Positions 36,186 through 48,195 of a stretch of 64,000 bases of DNA are shown here, piece after piece. The stretch is from NCBI GenBank assembly GCA_024699855.1, contig JAMPIQ010000002.1:2852001-2916000 (forward strand), in the 5' to 3' direction. A program made the translations under genes and the position numbers. The first letter of the stretch is position 1. The number at the start of each line of letters is the position of its first letter. This DNA is from Aphelenchoides besseyi (Eukaryota > Nematoda > Chromadorea > Rhabditida > Aphelenchoididae). Below the pieces are notes generated by a model, which saw nothing but the letters and a program-made list of their open reading frames with translations, did not search any database and had not been told where the DNA came from.

Positions 36186-36788
36186 TTACAAATCAGTAAT
36201 CGAACGACGCTGCTTTTTTGCTGGTGGTTGCTCACTTTCGTTCAAAACCACATCAACATACTTCTCGGTTCGTTTCAATTTCTTTGCTTTTACCACAACT
36301 ACATTCTCAAGACTCTTCACAACAATTGCCCATTTTGTGTTTGCTATAAACAATCATAATTTTTAGTTGGAATTAAAAACAAACTAAAACATACAAGTTT
36401 TAACTGCCAAACCACCGATCAAATCGATTTCTGTATTTCCATAATACCACTACCCCAATCGTCTGAATCCAAGCCGGAAATACAAGAAACAACTTTGTTT
36501 TTTAGCGAGTTGCCAACAGTGAACACTTTTCCAATGAATTTGATTGGAGTTCCGGATTCGTCACTGTGATTCACTATACCATTTTCCGGCTTGTCCAATA
36601 TAATAACACGAATAGCTGAAAATGTAAATATAAGTGAAACAAATGAACATTACCGATCTCAGATTCGTTGTTTTTCACATCTTTCAAGTACGCCAAAAAG
36701 GTGGAAAAATATTGGCTTGTGGAAATTCAACCGTATTTCCATTGGCCTCACAAACACTTTGGACCACGGAAGAAACTGCAATAAAGCG
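36186..36788 (-). CDS. Unidentified gene, partial model with one frameshift
   Basis: Coding on minus in at least three exons: 36654-36788 (or to 36775), 36454-36615 and 36186-36343. Readable segments are VCEANGNTVEFPQANIFPP, then after a shift FLAYLKDVKNNESEIAIRV, ILDKPENGIVNHSDESG, KFIGKVFTVGNSLKNKVV, CISGLDSDDW, and a basic C-terminus KAKKLKRTEKYVDVVL ending RRSITDL. The shift lies in a run of five A (plus strand, 36695-36699); a sixth base would restore the frame. The 5' end was not found. No family recognised. Confidence 0.45.
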
Positions 36789-36909
36789 CTGAATTTAAGC
36801 GGCCACCGTCAGGCAGAAAACAAAGATCAAGATTGATAGAAAGATGATAAGCGCGCCCATTAGATAATTTGGAAGATAAATTTTAGTTTAATCTTTTGTC
36901 GATTTGTAG

Positions 36910-37049
36910 GAAAGGACGGTGAAAGTGGGACGGATGGCCAGCCCGGAGAAAAAGAGGCATGTGAAAAGAATCCGATTGATTCTCATGATTCATGTTTAGC
37001 AAAAGGACCAGATGGTGTACTCAGCGATGTTCCGGCTCCGGGCTATTAA
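36910..37049 (+). pseudogene. 3' end fragment of a collagen gene
   Basis: Two plus-strand exons, 36910-36960 and 37000-37049, joined by a 39-base GTGAAA...TTTAG intron. They read GKDGESGTDGQPGEKEA, then SKGPDGVLSDVPAPGY and a stop. Gly-x-x triplets and the terminal PGY are typical of nematode cuticle collagens. No upstream collagen exons are present on plus in the preceding kilobase, so this looks like a relic. It lies next to, and antiparallel with, the 36186-36788 gene. Confidence 0.55.
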
Positions 37050-38296
37050 GCCGTTTGCGAACGACACCTCATTTACTGCAATATTTTTATTCTATTGCCT
37101 CGTGTTCTCTAAGGTTAATAGCACGTTTATTAAAATCAATAAACTCTACTGTTTTCTGGAAAACACAGAAATGACACTTTGCATTCACTTACAATTCTAC
37201 TAGCTAAACGTGTCATTATTGTTTACATCGGGCACGCTTGCCATAAATTACATCTCGGAGAACTAAGACAATTAAAGAATTATGGCATCTTTTGGAGAAA
37301 TTTGTACGCTTCTTTTAGTTTCCATTGCATATTCTAAACGATTAGTTACTCGACTAAATGATGATCGTCTTGCGTTACTCCGCTATTCCCTGTCTTGTGT
37401 TAACAAAGTTCGAAACATGAAAGTTACTTTGTCTACCACTCTATACCCGCGCATACTGTATGCAGAGATATTCTTCTGATCAGATGGATTCGAATAGTGT
37501 GATCAGTTTTTGCGGAGAAGCCCTGAACGTGGAGATATGGGCCCGCAAGTTCCTCTCTTAAAACCGCGCATTTTTGAACGCTGGTCCTTGAAATCAAGCG
37601 AAAAAAACGACAAAAATCATCTTTCCAGCAAAGAAGTCAAGAATACGTTATGCGCAAATCAAAAGCCTTCACTTACCCATTATTTGGAATTCGATCCATT
37701 TCTTTCCTAACAATATCGAGCAAACGATGAAGACAAAAAATTCTAATTGCACTCGCTTTTACACGAACGATCAGACGATAAAAACGTTTATTCCACTTAT
37801 TATCCGTGCTTTTCCGTTGAACGTTCGAACGCTGCCGTCTGATTGTTTTTTGTGTCAAAGCCGTTTAACCAATTAGTTTTACGATCAACTTGCGCGACAG
37901 AATGCAAGAACTCACATTGTTTTTAGAACTTGGTCATGAGTTTTTAGTGAATAGTGTGTACAACAATTGATGTTATTCGACCATACCGAGAAGAGTACAA
38001 CGTTGAAGCACGGTTTTTGTAAAGTGGAATCAAAGATCGATAGCAACAAAAATGAAGCAAATTACCTATAGTTGTTTATTGAACACAATCAAGTTAGACG
38101 ATTTGTAGGCATGAGGATGTAATTGACTTTATAAGACGGCTAACGAATGATTGCTTTCTGTTCTTGCAAATAAACGTGATTTATTGCCGTTACTCAGTTT
38201 GCAAATGTAAGAAAAGGTAGAAGCATTTCATTTTTCGACAATGCTTTTTATGGCATCATTTAAAGTGGTTTGCTAGAACAGAGAACAATCATTATT
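37050..38296. other. Intergenic, nothing firmly supported
   Basis: A 65-codon plus frame at 37282-37479 (MASFGEICTLLLVSIAYS...) has a hydrophobic start, but no acceptor, partner exon or family supports it. AT-rich otherwise. Confidence 0.4.
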
Positions 38297-39350
38297 TTAA
38301 CGAATTATATAAATGATATTTATATTGTTTGGGAACAACTTCATGATTATCTTCTTGCATTCTTGTCGATATAATGTAACCAAACTGAGGGTCAGAACAG
38401 AATTTAACAACGATTGAAAACAAGAAGGCAGAAGAACACCTTGGGATTCCATTCGTAGTCCCAACGAATGATTCAATCTGACAAAAACGACCGGGAAGAC
38501 ATTAAATAGAATAGCACAAATCATCTAGAATGTCTACGTACTAAAACAAAATGCAAAACATACTTCGGCGCGAAGAATTCGATTGAACTCTTTTTGCAGT
38601 CGTTGTCTTTGACGACTTGCATTCGACAATTGAGACAAATAGCTCCAACTCATGACTACGTACATCAGAACCAAAATCAAGCATATCAATATACCGACAG
38701 CAAAAATCACCAAAAAAATTTTGGTACCAATATCTTGCTACAAAGAATTATAGTAGTGGGCTTTCTACTTACCGAGTCCATTACAAACATCTTGTCCGTT
38801 TGATTGGCAATTCGCGTGTCCGCAGCTATCGACATGTAATATTTAGTCCCACGTTTTTTGGCCTGATAGATCCCAACTGCAGCACTCGTCGCTATGATCA
38901 TGGAAGCAATGATCGAACAAATCAAATTGCGAACAAGAATCCGACCATTTGGTGTTCTGAATTGTTTTGTTTACGATCGAAAATTCTTTTTTACCCCCGG
39001 ACTATCAAATATCGATAATGAAAAAACGCTGCAAGCAACATGATTGTCAGACTTGAGCTAAAAAGATGCCAAGAGGATGTCAAAGCGATCCAATTTGTTT
39101 GCGACAGCCACCGCTCAGGTCCATGTGAAATCATAAACAAAACACCGTTTTTAGTGAGCACCGAGTGTTGTTTAAATGACAACTCCAGTGCAAGATTCAT
39201 GTCTGCTAATGCTGACACAAGAACAAGATAGTTGTAATGTCGCAATTTTCGGTTGGAAATGTTTTTCAATGCAACGAAAAACACAAACGAATTCGTTAAT
39301 AGTCCAAGCAAAGTTCCTACAAGACCGACATCTATGAAAAGGTCTCTCAT
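38297..39350 (-). CDS. 7TM serpentine receptor (nematode chemoreceptor-like)
   Basis: Exons 38995-39350, 38773-38956, 38564-38737, 38297-38524; 313 residues in one frame. Seven hydrophobic segments, among them VGLVGTLLGLLTNSFVFFVAL (TM1), LVLVSALADMNLALEL (TM2), a helix ending LLAAFFHYRYLIVRG before the second loop, a segment ending MIIATSAAVGIY, IFLVIFAVGILICLILVLMY (TM5), MICAILFNVFPVVFV (TM6) and LNSVLTLSLVTLYR (TM7). The NxxR-x-LRHYNYL motif after TM1 is typical of nematode chemoreceptors. It is the first of three minus-strand receptors in tandem. I cannot assign it to a named family. Confidence 0.78.
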
Positions 39351-39550
39351 ATTCAACGTTTCGACTAACAAAAGTTTCAGACGATGTTTATTGACTCGTG
39401 TATTTTGGCTCCAAAGTCAATTCGTCATACAACACACGTTTTTTGAGCTTAATCATGTTACCGCATAAAATATAATTGTATTGTCGCATACACGTGTAGT
39501 CCTTAACTTTATTTACGCATCATAACACGGTGTAGAAACGGACTTGTTGG

Positions 39551-40451
39551 TCACGTTCTATTCCTGAACTCTTGCAGGTTAATGAAATGATCGTGTGCTG
39601 TTGGAATGAACGGATTCCAACGTGTCATTAGAACTGAACAACCAACAATCGACAACAGAAATGCAACGAGCAGATGGCGCATGAGCGGCGTCGTGTTTAT
39701 CACTTCTTGGACCTGAAACCGCTCGGACAACGTATTGCAACTGAAGCGATGATCGGTCGCGTATTTGTGCAGTCGTATCGTTTGCTAAAGAACGTTGTAA
39801 GGTCTTTGAAGTTTGAAACTTACGATCAAAGCGGTCAGCCACGCAAATGACGCAGTGAAGAGCGGAAAGAGGTAGCCGACAGCTGTGTATTCGGAGATCA
39901 AAATAGTCTTTAAAAGCGTTTCTTTCTATCAATATAAAACCCCATGACAATCAATTTTAAGAACATGAATGAAACACAACAAAAAAGCTAAATTGCGGTT
40001 AGAAACAAACAAGTGGATAAAACTCACAAATCCACCGATGATTTGCCATGCCGTACGACTGCTCTGATGTTCGTAGTTTGATCTGCGACGAAAAGCAATG
40101 TGTCGTTCAATAGCTATCAACAAATACTTGAATTCGGCAAAGTTCATCAGAATATCCTTCAGAGCGTACAGTCCGTAGACCATCGCATTGACACAATAGT
40201 TTTCAGGACGTAGAACAAAGTAATCACTGGGAAGAAAAGAAACGATAGGATGAAAGATGGCAAGTAGTGTACAAGCAGAAGTGCATATGATCTGCAAACA
40301 AGTTGAATTCAAGAGACAAAAAACTCACCAAAAGAACTCGAAAGTTCTGGTGAAAAGACTTTAATGTCGAGAACCGTAGAATAAAATAAGCATTCAAGAT
40401 TAAAGCGGTAAATGCAATGCAAAGCTCAAGTATTGGCTGAACGGATATCAT
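39551..40451 (-). CDS. 7TM chemoreceptor, sra/srab/srb-like, one frameshift
   Basis: Exons 40329-40451, 40028-40291, 39824-39987, 39551-39784; about 261 residues. Diagnostic segments are FHQNFRVLL after TM1, YLLIAIERHIAFRRR at the end of TM3, and NTLSERFQVQEVINTTPLM between TM5 and TM6. The last is the LSxRxQxxE signature of the sra superfamily. One base is missing near 39921-39930. There the TM4 exon reads GFYIDRK and the continuation ETLLKTILISEY is in the next frame; an extra A in the AAA run would join them. The rest is well preserved, so this could be an assembly error. A sensory-neuron receptor is likely. Confidence 0.75.
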
Positions 40452-41278
40452 CTTTATTAACAGGTTAACGGTAATTTTGTCATTTCAAAAAGAGTATAAC
40501 GGGCACACTAAAGATACCCACTGCTGCAGCTTACTGGCAATATTCGAACGAATACATAAGATTAAATTCAGAATACAATTTGGAAACCAAAGCGACCGCA
40601 TATGTTAGGTACTTTTGGTTTCTGTTTTAAGTTAATTTTGACGAATCCGAAATCAAACTCAATTGTTGAGGACATTCATCTTCAACCATCACTTTTCTCT
40701 TTGTACTAGCTAGTTCTAACAAAATTATACGTATGAGTAGCTAATAGGTCCACTGTTGCCTTCATTTTATTGGTCAAATTTGTCAACAAAAGCAACAGAG
40801 ATCGACATGTTACCTTGTCACATCAATTCCATTAAGAAGCGCTTCGAGAATTGTATTTCTGATAGTCGTATTTTGTTTCTTATTGTTTGTAAATTCAATT
40901 CGAGTGATGTCTTTGCTCAAGTTCTGTTACACGTTCGAACTTGTCTCTGATTCAAGTGATTAAAACCGAAACCACTTGCAGTACCGAATGTTATTTTCAA
41001 TAAACAAATTTGATTACTTTTATTTTCATTCGAACGAAAAGTCTTAGCCTTCTTAAAGTAAATAAAAACATATTTTTGTTTAATCGTTCATCTAAACATA
41101 CAAATTTGCTTTTGACAGCTCCCTCTTCCATCCATTGCCCGAGACATTTCGATCGGACATCTTTTCAATGCAGCTTAGAGTTGAGGACAAGTGTGTTTAA
41201 GTCGTCATTTCGTGAAGTGTTTGTTGATTAGCAGTGATCGTGTGTGGTTCTGAAATTACAGAATTATGACGTTCTACT
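40452..41278. other. Intergenic between receptor genes
   Basis: AT-rich with short frames only; it includes the 5' flank of the sra-like gene. Nothing else supportable. Confidence 0.5.
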
Positions 41279-42475
41279 TCATTTGCACATACTTTTCCAC
41301 CTTGTCCAACTCACTACTGTTTTTCTCCATGGGGAGATGAAGTAGATCATAGTCAAATTGTCAACAGTTCTGAGCAAATGTATTGTTGCACAACAACAAG
41401 ACTCACCCATGAACACTCGTTAGTCCGATGACAATGGAAGTTATTTTACCGGCATGTTTACTCTGAAAACAGCTTATTCGTTTGTGACTCGAACGTTACA
41501 TTGTAAAACACAAATATCGATTGCAAGGCCACTGGCAGAATTAGAAGTGCATAAGCGACGAACAGTTGACACGAAAACGCTTTCAACAACATCGCTTGGT
41601 ATTTGTACGTCGATGGAACTAACGAGTTTTGTTTTGTTTTGTAAAGCAAATAGAAAAGATAAGCTTGTGAGAGGTTGCCGAGAATGAATGCAAGGATGAA
41701 CATGATCGACATGTACAAATGAAACCAACGAAAATACTCTCCATGTTCAAAACAAATCATCGGATTGTCGATGTAGGAAGTGTGTTGAGGATTCTCCATC
41801 CGAAACTGCGATCTCGTTTGATTCCAATCCCAACTTTGGAACAAAGTTATTGGAACAATACCCGTAAAATGAACAAAAATGTAAGTAATACCATAGAGAA
41901 AGTAGATCGATTTGCTCTTCTCAAAGTACTCAGCTAGACCGTTGGAAAACACCTAAAACAGAACTTACTTCAGGTGTTCAGTCTTTTACCTGCGAAAATC
42001 GGTACAGTAAACTCCAAATGATACTGAAATACAGGCAATCATTAGTTATCTTATTTTCTGCATTCACCTCATATTCAAATTGATAAGTGAAAAGGTAAAC
42101 ATGTAAAACAGAAAAACAGTTTGATTCTGCGAAATCTCGATTATCGGGTGAAATAGAACACAACTTGATGGATATAGTGCATTTGGATGAATCAGACAAA
42201 CAATCAGATGATATACATAGCACCACACAGCTTAACTTAAGCACATTAAACGTTCTTTTAGAGTTCATCATACTCGTGTTGAGCAGATAAAAACGATAAT
42301 TTTTCATCTGTTGCGACTTTGCAAAGACAAAATAGATTATCAATGGTAGCAGAAGGTTGGAGAACCCAAACGCAATAATAACAACTCTTTTAACAATTTC
42401 TCGTATTTCATAGTCAACATCACATGTTGAAAACTGGACCTTAGAGTCATTTGCCAAACTATTCAAACAGTTCAT
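41279..42475 (-). CDS. 7TM chemoreceptor, srh-like, one frameshift
   Basis: Exons 42274-42475, 42068-42230, 41990-42023, 41407-41952, 41279-41369; about 344 residues. After TM1 it has the MKNYRFYLLNTTVWCYVYHL segment that marks srh and related STR-superfamily receptors, then PNALYPSSCVLF, TVFLFYMFTFSLINLNM, a long TM5 (FILAFILGNLSQAYLFYLL), the ST-YKYQAMLLKAFSCQLFV helix, and a C-terminus with SVHG then TMIYFISPWRK, matching the srh S-hS...PYR end. Around 41461-41472 the frame shifts by one in a run of four A (plus strand): NKLF, then SKHAGKITSIVIGLTSVHG. Confidence 0.78.
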
Positions 42476-43152
42476 CACGTTGTTTTTGTAGACTATGACA
42501 TAAAAACAGTTTGCAACTAACACACATATACCTTCAATACCTATTTGATTTGTTATGAAAGTCTTGTTTTCAACTCAACATCTTGCTGTTAACGTAATTT
42601 TTGTTCTGTAAAATCTCAAGGTCTACGGTACTTTAATTCGGTTATTCAAGTCAATTATTATAACAAGCTTTCGTCTACTACTTAAGAGCATTCTTTTTAG
42701 TCCATGGACAACACACGTTCGGATATGTACATCAAATAGCACCGTCTGTAAGTTTACATACTTAGCTCGTGTGAATTGAATTAAGCGGATTGTAAGTGAG
42801 AGTGGACTTGAGATCAACCTCCTACAAAGCTGCGTATACCCAGTATGTGAAGTGTAGAAGTCTGTTAAAATGAAAATCGAATTGAGAGAAAACAAATTTG
42901 TTATTTTTGTCTTTTAACCGCGGGAAAATTTCAGGTGCGCCTTACTCTCGATTAAAGTCTGATATAGAAACACAACACCAAAACGCAGCGAAAGAATTTC
43001 GGTTCCCGTACACACGAGAGTCGAAATACGAAGTGGAGCGAGTTGTTGAAAAGAGTTCGCGTTTTCTCGGTTTAGCAACAAACTACGTGTTTTGAATTTG
43101 CGGTCTGAATCACGATCGTTTGCAACAGTTTCTGTCTCGCTGGTTAGTCTCG
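42476..43152. other. Intergenic between divergent receptor genes
   Basis: Common upstream region of the minus-strand srh-like gene and the plus-strand nuclear receptor. It contains one TACGGTA (42624-42630). No gene supportable. Confidence 0.45.
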
Positions 43153-44618
43153 ATGATTTTGGAGCCCGTGAACGATTGTCGTTGCTGTTTGGTTTGTAAC
43201 GATGCAACGGTTTTGCATCGACACTTTGGAGTTATCTCCTGTCAATCGTGGTTTGTTTCTTTGTATCAAGATTCTGAATAAAAGATCTTTTAAAGCGCAG
43301 CTTTCTTCAGTGAGTTCGGCTGTTTTTGTTCATCTACTGTGAATGTGTTCAGGGCGTACCATAGCGAAGAGACGGCAATACTCGTGTCGAAAAGGACCGG
43401 CTTGTAATATCGATCAAAGTAAGTATGAAAAGCGATGTATGTTGACAAAATGAGTGTGTTTTGATGCGTTGTTTTGTCGGGTTGAGTGTTGTTGACCTTT
43501 GAGAACGTTCATCAATCAAATATTCTCGTAGTTGTTTTTGAATTACAAATACGATTTCTAGAGAGGCATAAGGGCCGATGTGCTTATTGTCGGTTCCAAA
43601 GATGTTTGATTGTCGGATTGAATCCCCAGTTAGTGATGGAGAACATCGCTGGATTTTTGAGTGAAGGTGATGGTTCATTGCTCAGTAATCTACGGCTTTG
43701 GCATCGTGCAATGTTTGTTGCTCGAAGACAGAATTATATCAGCACATACGGAAAGAAGGTGCGTGTTTGTGAGAGCGATTCTGACAATTAACCATTGATT
43801 AGTCGTATTTCGATTGCTACGAAGTACCCGCCATATCAGAGGCATGGATTAGGGCTGTGAAAATTGAAGGAATGACATTTCGCGACTTTCTTCGGAACAT
43901 CGGACTAATTGAATCGGAGGCCTATAGCAGTGCTTTAGAGGTTTTTGGCACGTGAGAAAATGTAATTGAAAGGACGTTTAGATCTCAATGTGCAAAGAAC
44001 TTTTATTCTTGTGGATGTGCATCGAAATGGCATTCAACACACGAGCACATTCCGGACATCGACTTAGCCGCGCATATTATCTCGATGAAAGCTATATAAG
44101 TAACAACGAAGAAGTAATTACGAAATTTTACCTTCAAAATCCCGCTCTTCATTCCCCACGTTCGTTGGCTATCAACGTGATACCTTTCTTCAAAATAATC
44201 ATCGACACAGCCGAGTTGTTACACAGGTAATGTTGGAAAAGTCACAGGTCGCGATGATCGCTTTAGATTAGCAATAGACGACCTTGAACGTCAAGCGGTT
44301 ATGCTTATTTGTTTGTGCAATAAACGTGAGTGATTATCGCAAGTGAACAAAAACAACCTGTTTATTGCAGTGAATCGAACGATCTCAACAAACAAGAAGT
44401 ACAATACGTGGTTAAACAATGTCTTCAACAACCTGCACAACTATTACAAAACAACAAACGCGGATCTGGCTACCCGATTTGGTCAGATTTTCCTTTGTGT
44501 TGAAGCAATAGAGAAAGCACACAAATCACAACTTGATTTCTTTCGGTGTGTTCTCCTTGACTACCGATCCCAACAGATGTTCGGATATGATACGTATAGC
44601 GGTGACATGTTCGACTAA
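43153..44618 (+). CDS. Nuclear hormone receptor (nematode supplementary NHR type)
   Basis: Exons 43153-43250, 43296-43309 (14 bases), 43353-43418, 43562-43758, 43803-43940, 43982-44226, 44267-44325, 44371-44618; 354 residues. The DNA-binding domain begins almost at the start: CLVCNDATVLHRHFGVISCQ, the P-box CAAFFRR (33-39), CRKGPACNID, and the second finger RCAYCRFQRCLIVGLNP. The CAAFF P-box is common among nematode-expanded NHRs related to HNF4. The ligand-binding part includes KELLFLWMCIEMAF, FKIIIDTAELLHR and LATRFGQIFLCVEAIEKAH. Ligand unknown. It lies between chemoreceptor genes, on the opposite strand. Confidence 0.9.
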
Positions 44619-45036
44619 TTCATTCTCATAAATCCGATTTATTAAAGTTGCAAGATCGAGTGTCACATCCCATATCGAGCAGATGATGTGACATGTCGAC
44701 ACGCAAAAAGAACATAGAATAATCGAATAAAATTGTATTGAAACAAAAGAAACAATTCAAATTTGAGTGCGATCTTGTAGAAAATCGAATCGCAATACGT
44801 CATAACAAGCGAAGATTATTTCCATCCTCGCGTGAAGGTTGGAGTAAATATCCTGGATTTATAAAAAAACGTTCGTGAGAACAATTTTCCTGAAATACGA
44901 AAATTGAACATTGGTTCAGTGCAATCTACAAACCGATGTAAGTGTCAAAGCAAATGACTGCATGACGAAGAGTTTTATTTGCGGCGTTTTGTCTTTCAAT
45001 GACTAGACATGTAACAGAAGGTGATCGGCCACTGAT
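44619..45036. other. Intergenic, nothing recognised
   Basis: About 0.4 kb downstream of the nuclear receptor, with short frames only. Confidence 0.5.
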
Positions 45037-45310
45037 TTAAATTCGACCACCCAAAGAATTTCGGATGAGATTGATGACAGATTGTTGATCATCTAAGGCT
45101 AAAACAAGAGGTTACGGTGAGTACGTACAAAACTTGCCAAATGTATGTTGAAGAGTTTGTGCATAGGTGTTTTAAATGGAGACATTTTTCAACACAACCG
45201 TTCTTGACGATGTCAAAACAACTGTCATAGGGCAAATAATACTTGTCCCACTGTGACGATAAATTCGCCGGGGAGCTGATACTCAATTCAAAGCGAGTTA
45301 TCTTGAACAT
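45037..45310 (-). CDS. Possible small Cys-containing protein
   Basis: A minus-strand frame from ATG at 45310 reads MFKITRFELSISS and then YDSCFDIVKNGCVEKC with further Cys. It may splice at 45124 to an exon ending GGRI-stop at 45037-45039 (acceptor TTTTAG), though the phase does not fit cleanly. The Cys spacing looks non-random, but there is no signal peptide and no family match. Weak. Confidence 0.22.
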
Positions 45311-45733
45311 TCAACCAGTCGATTTCTGCACACTTTTTGCGATTCAGAGGTTTTGACTTTAAATGTTGACGGATGCATCAGAGAACATCTCTTCCTATAA
45401 TTCATATTAACAGCTAATCTTTAAACGAGATCGAAATACCAAAAATGAGTGTTGGGGACTTGAACAAACTCAAAGGCTCATTTCAGAATTAAACATGTAC
45501 AATAGTTTATTCCTTTGTTGATGTAGTGTTTTTTCATTGTCCTAAAACGTTGATTTAAATGTTGGTGTACGGATAAACGTACAAGATATGACTCTAGATC
45601 GGTGGTATTTTAGAACGAACTGATCGACATCCGAGCTTTGAATCAACGTTTGAGTATGTGGATTGGGAAACAAGCAATAGGAATAAATGCATTTCAATTT
45701 GGACCCATATTTATTTGACTTCAAAATCGACAG

Positions 45734-46842
45734 TCACATCTCAAATCGAGCAGATGATGTGGCGTGTCGACTCACGAAAAGAGCATTTGAATTGCGTTTG
45801 AAGTTAAAGAAGACATCAGATCGTAGTTTTTGACTACAAATCATAACACTCAAATAGGGAATCATAACGATCGTATCCAATGACCACATGTAGATTGCAA
45901 AAAAGCGTTTTATCATTTGACTTCGAGAATTTGATGGATCGGTAGCGAATACAATCAGCAACTGAAAAGTAGAGCTTAACTCTGTTTTCTTTTTTAACTG
46001 ACATCAGACAAACTCCAAATTACGTGACAGAAAAAGTCGCACAAACACATGAAAATCAGATTGGTTGTATACTTGTCCATTTGCAGGTTTAGATGTTGAC
46101 GCACAATCAGAGTTATGATGGTTGCTACATTCAGCATCAAACATGTTGGAATCAAAGTGATGTCGAAAATAGAAGCCATCACATCGCCGTCAATCTAACG
46201 AAACAAAATGACAACCCTGTAAATTGGTACACTTACCCATTCTGTTAACAATGGATCCTGATGTATTGCATAGAAGTCGAACCACGGAGCAAATTCGTTG
46301 CAATTCGCATAAAACAATCCGTCTGCAGCCAACATTTCGATGAATCCAACAAATGGTACCACGTAGTAGATAATCACGACGAACGGAAATAGTCGTCTCC
46401 AAACTCGCTCCCATGATTGGAGAATGAAAAAAGCAGACAATCTATTCGCGGCCATGAAGAAGTTGCCAATATACCCACAAACTCCTTGATAGTAAATCAA
46501 GTAGATCACAAGGCCTTTCCATCGAGCAGACTCATAAGGATCTTCCCAACCAAAGTAAATGCTCAACAGCGGATATTTCCCGACGATATTCAAACAAATG
46601 AATAGCACACAATTCTGAAATTACTGAATGGAGTTTACGCGAGATAACCAACTCACTGTGCAGCCATTTAGAATTAGTAGCCGATAGAAAATACCCGAAT
46701 AGTCCGCTTTTCGAGTCAAAAGAATGTAAATCAAACGCAAATACAAGAAGAATAACGAGTAGGTGAAAATGGAATACACAACAATACGAACACTAGCGAT
46801 CAGCTGCTCCTCAACTGTGTAATCACAAAACGAAACGTTCAT
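45734..46842 (-). CDS. 7TM chemoreceptor, srg/srv-like
   Basis: Exons 46657-46842, 46237-46614, 46003-46194, 45734-45961; 327 residues, all junctions phase 0. The TM1 region is VRIVVYSIFTYSLFFLYLRL. Exon 2 has GYIGNFFMAANRLSAFFILQSWERVWRRLFPF, the N-R-x-x-A...W-x-x-hW pattern at the TM3/loop 2 boundary characteristic of the srg superfamily. TM5-TM7 follow (ITLIPTCLMLNVATIITLIV, FMCLCDFFCHVIWSLSDLLI, IVMIPYLSVMICSQKLR). It is intact, unlike two of the neighbouring receptors. The srg-type assignment is from motif layout only. Confidence 0.8.
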
Positions 46843-48127
46843 CGAAGTTGTTTTTGACCGAATGGTTTACAGTTTTGGCGATGTGGATGTTAAGCGAAAT
46901 GCAATGGAACGTGCAGGTGAATTCGCTTGCTGTTCTAGAAATGTCATTTACGTACAACAAGGTTTTAAAGTTTAATGAGTAATAAAAATGCAAAAACATT
47001 ATCAAACAGTCGACAAACAGACGATCCATTTCTGTTTCTTTTACTTCCGCTTCCAAAGATCATCCGATGAAAATAACCTCGTTTGTTTGATTGTCAGTTT
47101 CTATTGTTTCTGATCGTAGTCGAGTGTTTTGCCCTTCTAGTTTGCTCAGGAATACTAAGAAGATTGTGTAGGGGATGAGGTTGTGCACAAGAAATGAGTT
47201 GCGTCAGTGATGGCGTAACGTCAAAGTGCCAATATCAGCGTCAGCGAGTGAACGATTAATTGAATTCGTCGCCCCGACAAACTCCAGAAAACTCGTTTGC
47301 CTCAAACACTTTGATGTCGTTGAAGAGTTGCAGGATTTGAATTGTCGCTTTTTCGTCGGATGCGCGGACGAGAAACATCAATTAAGCCGTCTGCCCATTT
47401 CAACCAGTCCGCCGATCGGTTTTTCGACTTGGGGGCATCACTTCAACACATCAGTTCGTATGATCTAATTGTCGAGGCGAGTTCACGGGGTTCGTGTTGG
47501 CAAACGGCCAACAAACCTGCTTTTCGATGGTCACACACACAAAACCAACGGCTATCTTTCATAACGATAACAAACAAGTGTCGAAAAGAATATGGATGAT
47601 TAGTGAAAAGAAAGAGTGAGATTTTGCAGAGAACCTGATTGCAGCCGAACGACCACTAAACGTTCGAACGAAAATTAATCACCAGGAAGTAGTGTGGTCA
47701 AAGATTTGAAGTATGTATTTTGATCATGTCATTTACTGTTCAACGTATACGATTGAACTGAGATTACGTAACGCATCCAAAGATCAAGAGGACAAGTGCA
47801 CCAGGAATGTCGATTTAGCAAAACCGGTGCATTGTCTGGAAGCATAACCAACCGACAATTCAGTCTCGTTGACATCTTTGATCGATGGAATGTTGAGAAC
47901 GACTGAAGAAGAGGAGGACACAACTTGACGACGCTGGAACGTGGCCGTCACGCTTCAATCGTGCTTCTTTGAAGCATCTGCCATGTGTTACGCACACATG
48001 CCGTCGTGCGCGTTTATCTTCTTTTCGTCTTATTGCGTTCGTTTGTGTGTGTGGGCGTGATTAAACGAGGGAGTTTTGGATGCAGCAGGCGTGTCTTTTC
48101 CAGATCTTCACATCCATTCGACACTGG
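46843..48127. other. Intergenic, nothing recognised
   Basis: Short frames on both strands, none with domains. It is the common upstream region of the minus-strand receptor and the plus-strand Gly-rich protein gene. Confidence 0.5.
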
Positions 48128-48134
48128 TATTTAA
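48128..48134 (+). promoter_or_regulatory. TATA-like box (TATTTAA)
   Basis: TATTTAA lies 61 bases before the start codon at 48196, in sequence that reads like a compact highly expressed secreted-protein promoter (GGTATTTAAGGCG). Confidence 0.4.
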
Positions 48135-48195
48135 GGCGATTCCAATACAGCAAATAGCAAGTCAGCTTCGACTCCAACCAACAACTACTACAACA

